Part shown: positions 11,197-26,100 of the stretch, in pieces
Layout: every line of letters starts with the position of its first letter
Numbering within the stretch: position 1 is the first letter of the stretch
Assembly (NCBI GenBank): GCA_963971535.1
Contig: OZ020587.1
Coordinates: 157,765,901 to 157,829,900, forward strand
DNA: 64,000 nucleotides
Reading direction: 5' to 3'
Source of the DNA: Notolepis coatsorum
Lineage: Eukaryota; Chordata; Actinopteri; Aulopiformes; Paralepididae
The notes under the pieces: generated by a model
What the model was told of the DNA's origin: nothing
Databases searched by the model: none
The model's input: the letters and a program-made list of their open reading frames with translations, nothing else
Program-made: the position numbers and the translations under genes

Positions 11197-14100
11197 GGGG
11201 CGAGAACGAACAAGAGAGCCAGCCCCCCCCCCCCCTTCGGGTTTTGTTCTAGGTTCGCGTTTTGATCGTCTAAGCTGCCGTAGGTGATGACGTCACACTC
11301 GAATGTAAACAGGAAGAGATGGAGATGCCTGGAGACACACGGAGATGGAAATTGAATGATATACAGAAATGAATAACCAATAAATATGAAGTTATGTTTA
11401 AACTTCTGTTTACATTTTTTACATTTAGTCATTTAGCTGACGCTTTTATCCAAAGCGACTTACAAGTTCTGTACGACAAGCCATCAGGAAGGGCACAACT
11501 CTATCAGCTGAGCAACAATGTTCATCAAAGTGTTGAGTGCTACAGTGTAGGTTAGTTTATTAGGACAAGTGCATGACAGTACGGTTAGTTAGGGTTAGAT
11601 TTTTTTTTTTTTTTTGTTGTCAAGCGTTGTCAATATAACCCACCCCCTTTCCTCACGAATGGAACTAGTCTTGTGGAGTCCGCTTTGACCGTTTTCCAGG
11701 GTTAGCAGAGATCGCTAGTTAACTTAGCATAATCCTAATGGATACCTTGGTTAGCAGCTACCGTTAGCTCATTGCTCGTGTCAATTAAATTGCATGTTAT
11801 TAAAGGTCCGCGCTGGTCTGTCTAATGAAATTACAACCGCAACATTATATTGCACTGTACAGCCCTGGTTGTAGGCTAATGTTTTACTACAATTTGTATG
11901 GATTAATTTAGGAGTGAAATGCGAATGAAGGGTTGAAATCACCACTCGCAAGCTTGCCCCCAGATATTATTTTAAACTCGCACGGACCAAATTAGGGGGC
12001 AATTTGCGATCATATCATCGCAATGTACAGCCCTGTGAAAGCGTTAACCTTCTGTAGTGTGGTAGTGAAAGCGTTAATCTTCTGTAGTGTGGTAGTGAAA
12101 GCGTTAACCTTCTGTAGTGTGGTAGTGAAAGGTTAACCTTCTGTAGTGTGGTAGTGAAAGGTTAACCTTCTGTAGTGTGGTAGTGAAAGCGTTAATCTTC
12201 TGTAGTGTGGTAGTGAAAGCGTTAACCTTCTGTAGTGTGGTAGTGAAAGGTTAACCTTCTGTAGTGGTAGTGAAAGCGTTAACCTTCTGTAGTGTGGTAG
12301 TGAAAGGTTAACCGTCTGTAGTGTGGTAGTGAAAGGGTTAACCGTCTGTAGTGTGGTAGTGAAAGGGTTAACCTTCTGTAGTGTGGTAGTGAAATGGTTA
12401 ACCATCTGTAGTGTGGTAGTGAAAGGTTAACCTTCTGTAGTGTGGTAGTGAAAGGGTTAACCGTCTGTAGTGTGGTGGTGAAAGGGTTAACCTTATGTAG
12501 TGTGGTAGTGAAAGGTTAACCTTCTGTAGTGTGGTTGTGAAAGGTTAACCTTCTGTAGTGTGGTAGTGAAAGGGTTAACCTTCTGTAGTGTGGTGGTGAA
12601 AGGGTTAATACATGTGAGGGATCTGATGGCGGGCCGTTCTCAACATATTTGTAGTGTAACTAACCAGGAATGGTTGACGGATTTGCCGATTATCTTTGAG
12701 GCTCGACCACAAAATAAGATCATACAGGAAAGCCTGATTTATCACAATTCATTAAGTGATCTTAATGAAGTCATTCTCCTTTTCCTCGGTTTTTAATCAC
12801 TGAAATATCTCTAAATCAAGGGTGTCAAACTAAATCACAGAGGGGGCCGCATGGTGAATCGCAGATGATACCGTGGGAAGGACTACATCATACTGGGAAA
12901 CACAATGTTGCGGTCACCAGTCAAATTAAAGGGGAACTATTTTATTATTTCTTTCACTATTTGGGCAATTTTACACAATTCCTGTGAGTCTATGGAACAC
13001 CTCTGTAAGGTTTTTTTCAAAAGAAATTCATTGTTTTGTATTTCTAATCAAGTACTCAAAAACAGCATTTTTCTACCTCAAGATCTTAAGCCGTTTTGAG
13101 GCTGGGCTCCAACCACTGTGTGGCCTGGTGCCAACTGCCACACCAACTGCCACATTATTATTAGGGATGTCCCGATCGCCTTTTTTTGCTTCCGATCCGA
13201 TCCCGATCATGTGATTTTAAATATCTATCGATCCGATCGTTTCCGATCCGATCTTTCACATTAGTAATCAATTTTGACGCATTTTTGTCAGAAACTGGCA
13301 GAGCGAGACAAGCCCATCTGTTGCCTATAGTCCGGGGCGCGAGAGCGGAGGCTTTTGTTATTACATTCACCCTGAGAAATGTGCTTCTGCTTCATATGAG
13401 AAATATTAAAAGTTTCAATATATGTTTGCACATTAGTATACATTCAGTGTTCGACTTACGTAATGGTCCATTCTGGTCTGAAACGCCGACGATAATCCTC
13501 AGTCACGTAACGTTATCCTCCAGGTGAAAAGTTAGTCTGAAAACTTCGCCTCCAGCCTGTCCTCCTTGCAAACATTGCAACTGGCTTGACTTTCTATTTT
13601 AAAATAATTAGTTCCAAACCTCTGACATTAAGTCTAGCTGCTCAAGTCAGTGGATATTAACCGTGTTTCAGGAGCGACGTGTTGTACTGTTGTTGTGATG
13701 TGGTCGAGCGTGTAGCGTGTAGCGTCTAAATTAAAGGGATGCGTTTGTTTCAACGGTGAAAATTAAAGGGGAATGTGTTTGTTGTGGACAATTATTCTGC
13801 TCTGTGTGACAATAAATACATTAATGATGATATATTATATGTAATTTAAAACCAAAACTAAGGCCTCCGTATGAGTTTAAGACGTGGACATGGTCATGTT
13901 TGTTGAATAAAATCTCTCTTTTTTTGACTGCCGATTTTTATTATTATTTTTTCCCGATCCCCGATCCTGTGAAAAGCACGTGATCGACGCCGATTCCGAT
14001 CACGTGATCGGATCGGGACATCCCTAATTATTATGCAGCTGAGAAATCTCTGACATCACAGATATGCACATTTTCAGATGACTCAGTTCAGCGAGGGTGA

Positions 14101-17100
14101 ATATTGTGAGAGGAGAATTGGAAGAATGCGCCAATATGATAATTAGAGACATAGATCCTATTAATATAAGTCCACATAGCTAGGAAACAATGCTAAACAC
14201 TGAAAAAGGCCATTTATAAGATAGTTCCCCTTTAAGACATTTTGTTTATCTTTTTTTCTCTCGCTTGAATTCATTCTTTTAAACTCAACGTGCTATTTCA
14301 TTAGCCTCATTTACAGCAACGGCGAGCTTACAAAACAAGACACAGTTTATCATATACATACATATAGGCACAATAAATAAACCATAAAAATCTGCTAAGA
14401 CGGTTACAAGTCGACACACGGTGGTCGGAGATCATACTTTTAAATGCAGCGAGAGAAGGAAGAACCTTCAGCTTCAGAGTCAGTCAGAGGGCGTTCCAGG
14501 TGTTGGAAGAACCTTCAGCTTCAGAGTCAGTCGGAGGGCGTTCCAGGTGTTGGAAGAACCTTCAGCTTCAGAGTCAGTCGGAGGGCGTTCCAGGTGTTGG
14601 AAGCATCAAAGGAAAACGTTTTCCTAGTTAACCTGTTAAGCCCTAGCCGTAGTTTTAAGAAATGTCAACGCTCATTGAGAGCTATCGATGGCCTCTGCTC
14701 ATATGACTACAACTGGCGACGTTTCGCTAATTAAAAATGGCGGATATTCGCTAAATTATTAAGACATTCCATAAACTAAAATCTCACTAATAACACTTTA
14801 CACTATTTACCTATTGGTAAACAAATGTATTGCTGAAAATATACACTATGACTGCTGTTGTGACATGGTTAAGGTCTTTACTCTTGGATACATTTGAAAA
14901 GAAAATGCTACTTAATGTCATACAGTCTGGAGAGATTGATTTATGGCGTGATGTAATTTGCGGTTCGGGCAAAGAATTATGATATTATTTTTAGGGATGG
15001 GACTTTATCACATTAATTTATGTTAATTAACTACAGAAAAAATGTTACGTTTAAAACAAATCTGCATTTATTGCGCTTTATACTTTATTTCTTTACTCTA
15101 GACAACACGGAACATTTCTCAGTGGACGAGTTCCAGGCATACCGCTTATACCGTTGCACAGCATGCATTGGGTGACGTCAGACAGTTAGCTATCATGGTA
15201 AAAGTTAAGACTGCGTTGCTTGCCCCGTTGAATGGGAGATTTAGATACAATTAAAAAGAAAAACAGATGGAAGTTTTGATACGAGAACGGTTGTGTTTGC
15301 AAAGACTTTGCATATCACCGGAGCATTTCAAGCCTACGTTATCACCTCAATGCTAAGCATGTTGTAGCTAACGTGGATGCTAGAGCTAATGCTGAAGCAG
15401 GGTTCAGAACCAAGATGAGTCAGACCTAGTGATGCACGATATATCATATATCGGCCACCGATATAATATCGGTCGATATGGCCGTTTTTTTTAACACATC
15501 GATATCGGTCCGAAATCAATCATCATGTTTTGGCCTTAAATAGTGTAAAAATATCAGTTCTTTCTGAAAATAAGTTACAAAATAAAAAAATAAAATAAAG
15601 AGTTTTGGAAAATAGCTCTATTTGATTATCATAAAAAAGTGTTTTCTATACAGAGATATCGACATCGGTAAATAACGGTATCGGCCAGAACAGCAATATT
15701 AATATCGGTTATCGGTCAACATTTTCACATCGGTGACTCAGACCACATCTAACGAAGTAACAAACACACTGGCTGGCTCGCTGAATTGCCGTGGACTGTA
15801 GACCACCAAGATACAGAAGCTGTAGAGTAGAACCTCCTTGAACCATGCAGGTAAACAAAAACCCACCCACAACAATAACCGTTTGATTAATGGGATTTAT
15901 TACAAGTTACTGTCCATTAACACATTGAGTGCCAGCAGGGGGCGCACTATTTATCGCTTGAATGCCAGCCTTTTGGGACAAATTTTCCGATATTTCATGA
16001 TTTTCGCGGAGCTATTTCTATATTCTATATTATGGCTATGTGTCTAATACGCCTGTCGCTTATCAATGACTTGCATGCAGTCAACATGTACGAAACGGAT
16101 TGTTTTTTCATTGGTACATTTCCGTTTTATACCGTTTTGAAAAACAGAAGTTTTTGGACATTTCTAGAAAAGAAAAAAGATTCCGCAGGAATCGCCCTTT
16201 AGTGTAATACGCACAACACGTTGTCATTTTCCGGCTGATTTATGAATCGTTTTCAAATAAACGCTAGATTATCGATAGTATATGTGTACTTATGCACACT
16301 AGAGAAGCGGGCTGAAAAATCGATTATCTATGACCTGGTCAGCGCTAACGTCATGTACACACACATAGGGGACACGTTGTGAAATATGTGAAAAAAAACA
16401 TCCGATTACCTCAAGACTGGTCAAATAGATTCCTTACCTCAGATCAGATGTTCTGCAAAAAGATTATTCCAATTCCTGATCGCCATTCCAAATATCGATC
16501 GCGTTTATTGATCCAACGTTATGTACTCGAAACACATAATCCACGCTGCTCTGAGGGTCCCCAATGAATGCAGTAGTCTCGGGTTACATGCCTGAGAAGT
16601 AAAATGTGGAATCCGGAGTTTTCTTTTCACATGCATTTTCATTGAGTCCATTCCAATGGGTGCAATACCATCCGGGAGACGAGTATTTGGGGAGCCTTTT
16701 CGAGCTCATAGACAGTCCCAATGATAACGTGAGGCTGGATTGATGAAAAATGAATGGATATCGCTAATAAAAGAAATAACGATTAAATAACGAGATTTGT
16801 CGTTGTTGGCACTCAACGCATGGCGGCCAACAACGAGATTTATCGTCGTTGGCACTCAATGTGTTAAAGCTTTGTGAATCGACAGTGAATTAGTGGAATA
16901 TAAATTAAATAGCTTTTCCAAAATGAAATGTACTGAATATTGATCACCATAGTAAAACGTTGCTGTTTTTATTAGCATTTCTTTTTTTTTATAGACTTAA
17001 TTGGTACAATAATTAATCGCTTTCCTAAACTAACTACTGCAGATATGTGAGGCACTGTTGTGAGAAGAACCCAACAGGGTCACCCCAGAACCCAACAGGG

Positions 17101-20100
17101 CCACCCCAGAACCCAACAGGGCCACCCCAGAACCCACAGAGGAGCCAGCAGAGAGGAAGAGCCTCCTGCTGTTTGCTTCAGATGGATGGAGGATGAAGAG
17201 GGGGCTAACAGTGCTCCGGTCCTCTACAGAGCAGAGACAACCGTTTCTTAGTCTGGTTTGTTCATACAGAATATTGAAAAAATAAGAGAAATTGAGTTCA
17301 ATCAAGACGTTTTTCCCAATGGTCAACTGTTCATGAATGTCCTCGAAAGTGCGTGAGTTTACAAAAAGGTCCTTTGCGCTACATATATTATAGGGCTGTC
17401 TTAAATACTTTGAAGCTTTGTTCGATGGGCATGGTATTCGAATATGAAAATAAAATTTGATTACCGTAATTCCTCTAATAGTAACCCCGGCTTGTATTTG
17501 TTTCAACTGTAGCGGGTACCAGGCTTGTATTAGGAGGAGGCCTGTATAAGAGGGAGGCCTATATTTCAAATTTTCAAACGGATCATAATGAATAAATCAA
17601 CATTTTGTGTCAGTTTGAACCCAGTAAAATGTACTGGGTTCATTTATTGAAACCAAGTACTGTATGAAATAGTAAACAGTGCAATTACAGGTGGTCACTG
17701 GTCATTTCAACGTTTTCAAAGTGAAATCAAGTAACTAGCTCAGTATGCAGCTCAGTATATTAGTAACCCGGCTTGTATTAGGAGGCCGGCTTATAATTGC
17801 TTAGCTCAAGAGCGCACCCGGCCATTAATAGAGACCCGGCTTGTATTTGAGACCCGGTTACTATTAGAGGAATTACGGTATGTTAAAAAAAAATACAAAA
17901 AATGTTGTGTGCAAAATCAACTGCCTCTCTTTGTTAACACTTTGAGCGCCACGCCGTGTTTTCCTTTTTACCCCCTTGAATGCCATGGTCCACTCCCAAT
18001 GTTAACGTTAATATGGCCTAATCTATGTTTTAAATTATGGCTATGTGTCTAATCTGCCCGTCGCTTATCAAAGAATCATTTTCCAGTCAGTGTTGTCAAG
18101 GCAGATTGTTTTTTTATCGCTTCATTTCCGTTTGAGAGCATTTTGAAAAGCACCCGTTTTCAGGTGAAAAACAACATATTCTATGATAATCGCCTTTTAC
18201 TGGAATATTCCAGAACGTTGATATTTGTCTGCCTATTTATGAATCGTTTTCAAATAAACGCTAGATGATCAATAGTATACGTGCATGCACGCACGTATGT
18301 TCGAGCCGCGCGCTGATAATAGCTGCTTTCATTTCCTCATGGATTTTACAGTGAAACAGCTAGAGCACATATCACAAAAAAGCTTATATCTCCTCGAAAA
18401 CGAGTCTGATTATCCTAACACTGATAACATAGATTCCTTAACTGACATCAGATGGTATCCAAATTAGGGATGCACGATATTGATTTTTTGACACCGATAT
18501 CGATAACTTTATGCTCCTCAAGCCGATAACCGATACCGATATTTATTGTATTATATATTTTTTTTTAAATGTATATATATATATTTTTTTGGATAACATT
18601 TTTTTTTTTTTTAGTATTTATAAGCTCCGACGTCATCGGTACTGCTATCGGTACTCGAGAAATTATGGAGTTTTTTTTTTAGGAATTTAAACGTCGCAAA
18701 CTAATCTTGTTGGCCGTTTTCTATATCTCTCGTGCCTGGGTGTCTCTGCCTGCGCAAGGAGCGGGCTGTGCTGTGCTCACACACACTCACTCACACACAC
18801 ACACACACACACGGGTGCTGCCGAGTACAGACAGCTCTGCTCTCATCATGGCGGACAGAACGAAACGTTCAAAAGTCTGGGTCTATTTTACTAAAGTCGA
18901 TGCTGACAACGCTCGTTGCCACAAGTGCAACAAGACATTTGCCAGTAATGTATAAGCGCTGGTACTTGTCAATGTGGCTGGCGGGGAGATAACGTTAGCT
19001 CCGAGTAGAATAATGGCTGACAATCGGGAAGTAAATAAACTAATGAGAGCTTCCGATTGGTGGTAAGAAGAAGAGGTGGGTGCAAGCGGTGGGACGTAAT
19101 TGGCAGATCGACTGTCTGCCTCCGAATGTAACGTGACTACGTCACAGCCAAGAAAGGGAGCACTGGATTTGTGAAAAACTCCCTGTTCCTAAACCACACG
19201 CTATCAGTGGTACCACATTATCGGCCCGATAATTATCGTGCATCCCTAATCCCAATGGTATATTCCAATTCCTGATCACCATTCGAAAAAATATAAAAGT
19301 ATGGGCAATAGCATAAAAGTATATTGATCCAACGTGTGTACAGTATAACCCATGATCGCCGCGGCTCAGAGGATCCAGAATGAACTCTGGTAACTCCGGC
19401 TGCATCAGTGGACTGGAAAATGTGGACTGGAATATTTTTTTTCCCCCATCCATTTTCATTGAGTCCATTCCAAAAGTGTGATTTACCATCTGGGAGACGA
19501 TAGGGGCGCTTTTTTCACATCTGATCGCCGGCGGCCCCTGGGTAGGCTAGGGTAGGCTCGCGTGATGCAATATGGAAAAAAAAAAAAACAATCAGAGAAA
19601 AGCCGTGACGTGGCTTTCAACGTAACTATCGTAAACACGAGATTAGCCGTGAGTGGCGCTCAAAGTTTTAACTACAACAAGCAATGCGGTTTGTTATTTA
19701 AGATGAGGTCGGACTCGGCACTGACATATTTGTGTTCATTGTGCTGCTTTTATAAAGCCTCAAATGACGGCTTACAATATTTCATGGAAGCAAAGTGTTT
19801 AGTTTGTCTAAGATTTAAAAAAGGTTTAAACTTTACAGCACTGACAAAGTTGAACAAAGTGCTGTACAAGTCCCACAACATAAAAAAAATATATATACTG
19901 TATATATTTTAATTATTTTTTTTAATTTTTCGAAGCTTCGAATTAAAATCGAATCTCGGCCCCGAAGCTTAGAATTCCAAAAGAATAATCGAAGGTCAGC
20001 CCTAATATATATATTATTCCTAAAATTGCTGCGCTTTGTTAAAAATTGCATTTACCTGTTGGTCTGTTTAGTAGCTAATAAACAAGATGTTGCTGCTTAA

Positions 20101-23100
20101 ACGTATGTATGATGTATATTCATTGATTCACTTGTATACCAAAATCCATTTGAATTGAAACATTTTGCTTTTCGCATCAAATATTGATATGCGATTAAAA
20201 TGAGATTAATTTGGATGAATTAACTATAAAGTCTCGAATTAATTCGATAAAACATTTTAATCGAGTCCCACCACTAATTATTTTGATTATTATGATTTGA
20301 TTTTGAGCCTGTACTGCACTTCATTATCTTGCTGTAAAAGGTTTGTTCACGTTGGTAGTATTCGTAACCTCGCTGAACTAAACCAGAACTACTGGCGGGG
20401 GAGACAGTGGCTCGGGAGGTAGAGCAGTCGTCTGGTAATCCGGAGGTTCCATGTTCGATTTCCGCTCCTCCCAGGCAGCATGTCGAAGTGTCCTTGAGCA
20501 AGACACTTAACCCCTAATTGCTCACGATGAGCAGGTTGGCAGCACCTTGCATGATCGCCTCCGCCATTGGTGTGTGAACATGTGAGTGAATGGGTCAAAT
20601 GTGAGGAACAAATTGTAAAGCGCTTTGGATAAAAGCTGTTATATAAATGCAGACATTTACCATTTACTGTATATTCCAATTTACAACGGGTTAAAAAGAA
20701 TGTTCCAAACAGCACGTTTTCCATCTAGAGATCAGACTCTTGGAAGGATGTTTGTGATCATTACCCCGCGTTGATACGGCCGATAAAACTATAGATCGGG
20801 GTTTGGATGTGATTAGCGCAATATATGGTCTTAATCAAAATATGGGGGGGGAGGGGCATTTGTTATGGACATCATGTTTTATTTTTTTTATTAGAAACCA
20901 ATATTTCAATTAGGCTCAGGATCCAATTAATTACAAAGCCATGCGCGTGCCGTTTATAGATGGGACACGCACGCTGCTCTCTGCAGCTCCTCAGCACTCA
21001 CATTTCATGCCACACTAATCCTACTACCTTCCATGACTTTTAAAACTTATAATAAGTTTACAATAGAGGTGCCCTTCACATTATACCTTTATTATTATTA
21101 TTATCACTGGTACCTGGTTGTGATAGAAGTACTGTTGAAGATGGCTATTGAAAAGACACTGGTACATTTGTAAGACTTTGTGGGTGATATAATAAAAATC
21201 ATCCTCCAGTTGAAAGTCATCATTTATTCCCAGCACGTCACCCCTGGTTCTCCACTCCCTCCCGCCACTGGCTTCCAATAAACCAGCCTTTCACTTTCAA
21301 GACACTCCTGAGTCCTGTTGGGAATTTAAGGCCATAAATGGCATCAGTCTCACCCCCCCCCCACCCCCACCACCGAGACCTCATCCAGACACTCAGGTCC
21401 AACCTGCCTTCAGGGGCTTCTCATCCCCCCAAACCTCATCCAGACACTCAGGTCCAACCTGCCTTCAGGGGCTTCTCATCCCCCCAAACCTCATCCAGAC
21501 ACTCAGGTCCAACGTGCCTTCAGGGGCTTCTCATCCCCCCAAACCTCATCCAGGACACTCAGTATTAGTGTTGTCACGATACTGGAATTTCGACTTCGAT
21601 ACGATACCTTGAAAAGTATCGATACTTCGATACCATTTCGATATCAAAAAAAAAAATATATATATATATATATATATTTTTTTTTCTTCTTTTTTTAAAC
21701 AAATTTAGCTTTTGTTGCTGGTTGATTCTCCTCAGCTTCTCTCTGGTACTATAAGAGAAGATAAATATAACACTTTTAAAACCCTTTGTTTATCTTTAGA
21801 TCACACATTTAAAAATAACTGTTCTTCTCACTTCAATCATTTTTATTGCAAATGCAGAACATGGTATTTTCTCAAGCAGACAGATGTAAACACTGTAATC
21901 TGTGTTGCATGTACCTGACAAACTGTTTGTATTACAGTTAGTAACGGTTTCGATTTTTATTTAAAGATAACGAGAGCGAGCGAGCGAGCGATCGAGAGAG
22001 AGAGACTATGCTCCTCGGAGCATTTTAGTAACGTTACATTTTCAACAAGATTGCTGCTATTTAAACACTTGATGGAAACGGGGTAACGTTAACCTTATGT
22101 CGACTGTAGTATTGTATGACCTCGACATAACGTTTAAACGTTAACGTTACTCCGTTTCCATGCAGTAATTATTAGGGATGGGAATTGATCAGATTTTATC
22201 GATACAATTCCATTATCGATTCTGCTTATCGATCCGATTCTTTATCGATTCCCTTATCGGTTCCTGATACATTTATAAATTAAATAAATAAATTAAAAAA
22301 ACTAAGCTGGTTAGAATAACAACATGCAACTTGACATTTCTGATTGTCATTTATCATTTATGGTTGAGCCCCCATGTCAGAAAAATACAAAAACTGTAAA
22401 AAATGTATTAACTATACACTTAAATAAAATAATGTATTTGAGAACTAATTTAATCTATTGAACTGTAGTTGCATTCAACAGGTCGTTATTGCAAAAGAGA
22501 ATTCGTTAGCAACATGCGTGGAGCTAACGTTATTGTTTTTAAATGCGCAACTGTCGGAAAAACATGGCATCGATAAGAGGAATCGGTAGTCACGGAGGCA
22601 TGCGATTCCAGGAATCAGACAATTAGGAACCGGTTCCCAATCGATTCCGATTCTCGATTCCCATCCCTAGTAATTATACAGGTGGGCAGCTAAGCTAACG
22701 GAGCTAACAGCTAGCAGTAGCTAACGTTAGCTGGTAGCTGTAACGTTACAACGAATCAGCTGTTGATATTATGCGCCATGAGTAGACAACGTATCATGTA
22801 TTAAACTAGAGTTAATGGTTTAATGCTTCAGTCACAGTGACGTTGAAAGAGCAGCTGTCACGAACCTCTTTCATTTCTTTATGGAGATCCACTGCACTGC
22901 TCTGCACTGCTCTGTTTACAAACTGAAGACGGCGATTGTGAGGGGGAGGGCTGGACTCGGAGCAGGCGGAGGGGCAAGCGCGCTCTGAACAGCGTGTCAA
23001 CAACTTGCTGTAGAACACGCGCCAGCTGGTACCGATACTGCAGAAAGTATCGGTATTTCGGGAAATGAGTATCGAAGCCGTTTTAAATATTCAGTATCGA

Positions 23101-26100
23101 TATGTATCGATACTTCGATATTTTTGACAACACTACTCAGTATGAAAAACGATCCTGCACGAAAGCGCCTTTCAAAATCTAAACAAAAACAAACATGACT
23201 TCCAAGATTGTACATCGTCTAATATGAGCTAATTATGGTCACACAACATGTCCAGCCAAAACATTTCCGTAAAGTAGGTTAAACAAATAATCCAGTGGAG
23301 CCAGTGACTTTCTAGAAACTCAAGACTGGTGCATAGTTAAGCTCATAGATGGGGCCATCCATCTGCTACACAGTTACAGAATATAACGATGTTATAGAGT
23401 ACCACGCGTATACTGCACCTTGTGTATACTGTTTACTAGATTAAAATTCTTTATTGCCTATATTTATTGTATTTTCTCATATTTCTATACTCAGATTGCA
23501 TTTTATTGCCTATATCTATGTCTTTCTACTATTATGCTATTGCCCATACCTGTACCCCCTCCCCCATGCTGCTATGACGCCCGAATTCCCCCAAGGGATC
23601 AATAAAGGAATATCTTATCTTAAGCTAAGTCCGTTTGTGAGTTCCATTAGAGGTGGGTCTGTCCGATACTGTGCTGGGTCGTCACAGATAGGAATCAGAT
23701 TTTCTATGTCTTTTGTAGAGTCAGGTGGTTGGCAATAATCACATGATTAGAGCCCAAGAGTCTAATGCAGGGAAAAGTCACAACCGCAAGTCTTTACACC
23801 ACTGGAGGCTAAAGGATTATTTTCCATATCATCCCGGAAGATATTTCTACTGTCAGCACAAACTAGGTGGGATGCCTCAAGAGTTTAAAGCCTTAATCTT
23901 AATTCTTAATTTTTGGTAGCAGGGGTTAGGGTTGGGTACCGTTCACATTTGAACCGATACCGGTACCCAACGGTACCTTTTTTCTGTACTTTAGTCTCTA
24001 AAAATGTAATCTACCTACCTCAGTTGTAAAAGAAATTTGTCCAAACTTCAGGATCGCTGTGGATAACTGGAATGGCGATCAGATAATTGGATTCTTTTTT
24101 TTGCATTACATCAGATACAAGGTAAGAACACTACCGGTATATATAAATATATCGTTGATCTGATATTTATTTCTACCGCAAATTGAAGCTATCTGTGTTT
24201 TATGTGTGTGGCTGTTTTCTAGCGTTGATTTCAGGAAGATTCGATAATCAGGCGAAAAATTACAACGTGTTTATTGAATTACACAAAAACGCTGCTTTCG
24301 CGTCTTTTCCCTGGAATTACTCAGCACCCAAACTATATTCATATTCAAAACGGAAATGTACGGATTGATTGCACGTTGACTGGAAGCAACTCACTGACAC
24401 TCAACAGCGTTATTAGACCCATAGCTATACTATAAAATATAGGTTTAGCTCTACAATCTACAACTACGTTTACATGGGGTTAATGGACGGCCAGGTCACT
24501 TCCCGGAAGGGGCGTGGCACTCAATGTGTTAAAACTAAGTACTGGATTCGGTACCCATCCCTAGCGGGGCTACATGTCTGTTTATATTATACCACTGACT
24601 AGTGGTGGGGGGAAATATCCATACAGTATAGTATCGCGATACTTTGCGTGGCGATACTGTATCGATACAAGGACGCCAAGTATCGATATTTTATTATGCA
24701 CATTTTTATTTTTTAGTATACACATTTCAATACCTGTAATAGTACAATGTTACTTGCTTATTGCACAATGTTGATACTATTATATGTTATTTGCACATCG
24801 TTGCGGGCAAGACCACCCGCATTTCATTGTATACTTGTATGCCGTGACAAATAAATCTCTTGACTTGACTTGACTAGTACAGTAGTCCATACACACACAC
24901 ACACATGCACGCACGTGTGCATTCAGTTGTTAAGCCTTACGGTCCCCCTATAGGGGTGGTAATGTGTACTTTTGCGTACTTTGGGGCACGCCTCACATAT
25001 CGGCATGTAACTCGAGAACCGCTGAACGGATTTTGTCACCTGAAAGGGCAATCAAATAGGGCTTTAATTATATCTATATAATGTATTAAAAGAAATTCAC
25101 ACCCGAGCCACTAGAAATCGGCAAAGAATCGTCCACATGTGGGCCCTTGGATGTTAAGAGGTTAATGTTTTTAAATATTTTTTTTGTAGCCAAGAGTAAA
25201 GAAGACCATAACCCTATCAAAAACAGTAGTCAAAGTGTATATTTTCATTTTTACCGATGTTTTATACGATTTATCGGAAATACGAATTTATCGAAAAATG
25301 CTAATTATCGTAAAAACCGCAAGGAAATGACTAAATCCAGATTCAACCCTGTCATTGGAAAGAGGAGCATTTTCCCTATCCATAGATGATATGATTTGGC
25401 CATAATAAGGCCAAGTTCAAGGTCAAATATGAATTTATAATTAAAATCGATTATCATTAATTACTGTATCTACAAATCCTTCTGTTTAATCATCTTCCCT
25501 TTATTCATTTGCTTAGATTTAGATTTGTACACATGATCTCAATAAGGTGGTGAATGAGCTCAGTGAGCATTTTCTCATACCCCGCAGATTTAACATGATC
25601 AATGATGCAAAAATCATAATTTATATTCTCCTTTTCTTCATTACAATTTACTCAGCCTAGTAACAGACACAATATTTCTGACACTGGAAATACATACCCC
25701 CAGGTCCCTAGATGTTCCTAGATACCAATAACATGCAAATTGACCTTGCAGAAGTGGAGCAATCTTCCATTTACTTAGGCATGTACCTTTAGGCGAAATA
25801 TTCCTACAGCTTAACAGGTTAAGTTGGAATATGACTGTAATACAAACAGTTCAGTTTGTCAGGTACATGCAACACAGATTACAGTGTTGTCATCCGTCTG
25901 CTTGAGAAAATGAGATGAACAGACTGAAAACTTTATTTTATTATTAGATAAAACAATGTTGACAAAGTTTTCCTTTGCAGTTGAAAAAAAGGTCATACAT
26001 CGCAATATATTGCAATAGTAATATCGCAATACTCAGCATATCGCAATATATTTTGAATCGCAATACTATCGTATCGTGAGTGACTTAAGTATCGTGATAA

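Larger units (their letters stand above)
10467..12035. mobile_element. hAT-type element in the TTAACCC minisatellite (CAGGGCTGTACGC family)
   Basis: The ends CAGGGCTGTACGCTAAGC and GCAATGTACAGCCCTG are inverted. The flanks share TGAAA (10462-10466 and 12036-12040), but the repetitive target makes the true duplication length ambiguous. A second copy in opposite orientation (35200-36772) has a clean 8-bp duplication. A GA-rich microsatellite (about 11067-11196) and the CATTTAGCTGACGC repeat (about 11413-11600) are nested inside. There is no transposase ORF. Confidence 0.8.
17391..20003. mobile_element. Nested hAT-type element (TAGGGCTG...CAGCCCTA ends)
   Basis: TAGGGCTGTCTTAAATACTT on the left pairs with GAAGGTCAGCCCTA on the right, with TTCGAAGC-type subterminal motifs. 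AT-rich flanks make the duplication uncertain. A relative occupies 36946-37708. It contains the Tc1/mariner-type MITE and the second piggyBac-like MITE. Confidence 0.6.
14992..20276. mobile_element. Large composite hAT element, 8-bp TSD ATTATTTT, with many nested insertions
   Basis: The ends TAGGGATGGGACTTTATC and TCGAGTCCCACCACTA are inverted, and ATTATTTT flanks both sides (14984-14991 and 20277-20284). A decayed BED-type zinc finger near the left end (15255-15425) suggests descent from an autonomous hAT. At least five further elements are nested inside, so only a fraction of the 5.3 kb is original. Confidence 0.8.

Noticed and set aside
17030..17569. 179-codon minus-strand ORF
   Set aside because: It covers a four-fold short repeat (ACCCAACAGGG(T/C)CACCCC) and part of nested transposons; no recognisable domain.
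18848..18955. Small ZBED-type gene ([14 protein letters not shown])
   Set aside because: The frame stops after half a BED finger and lies inside a delimited hAT element; it is a transposase relic.
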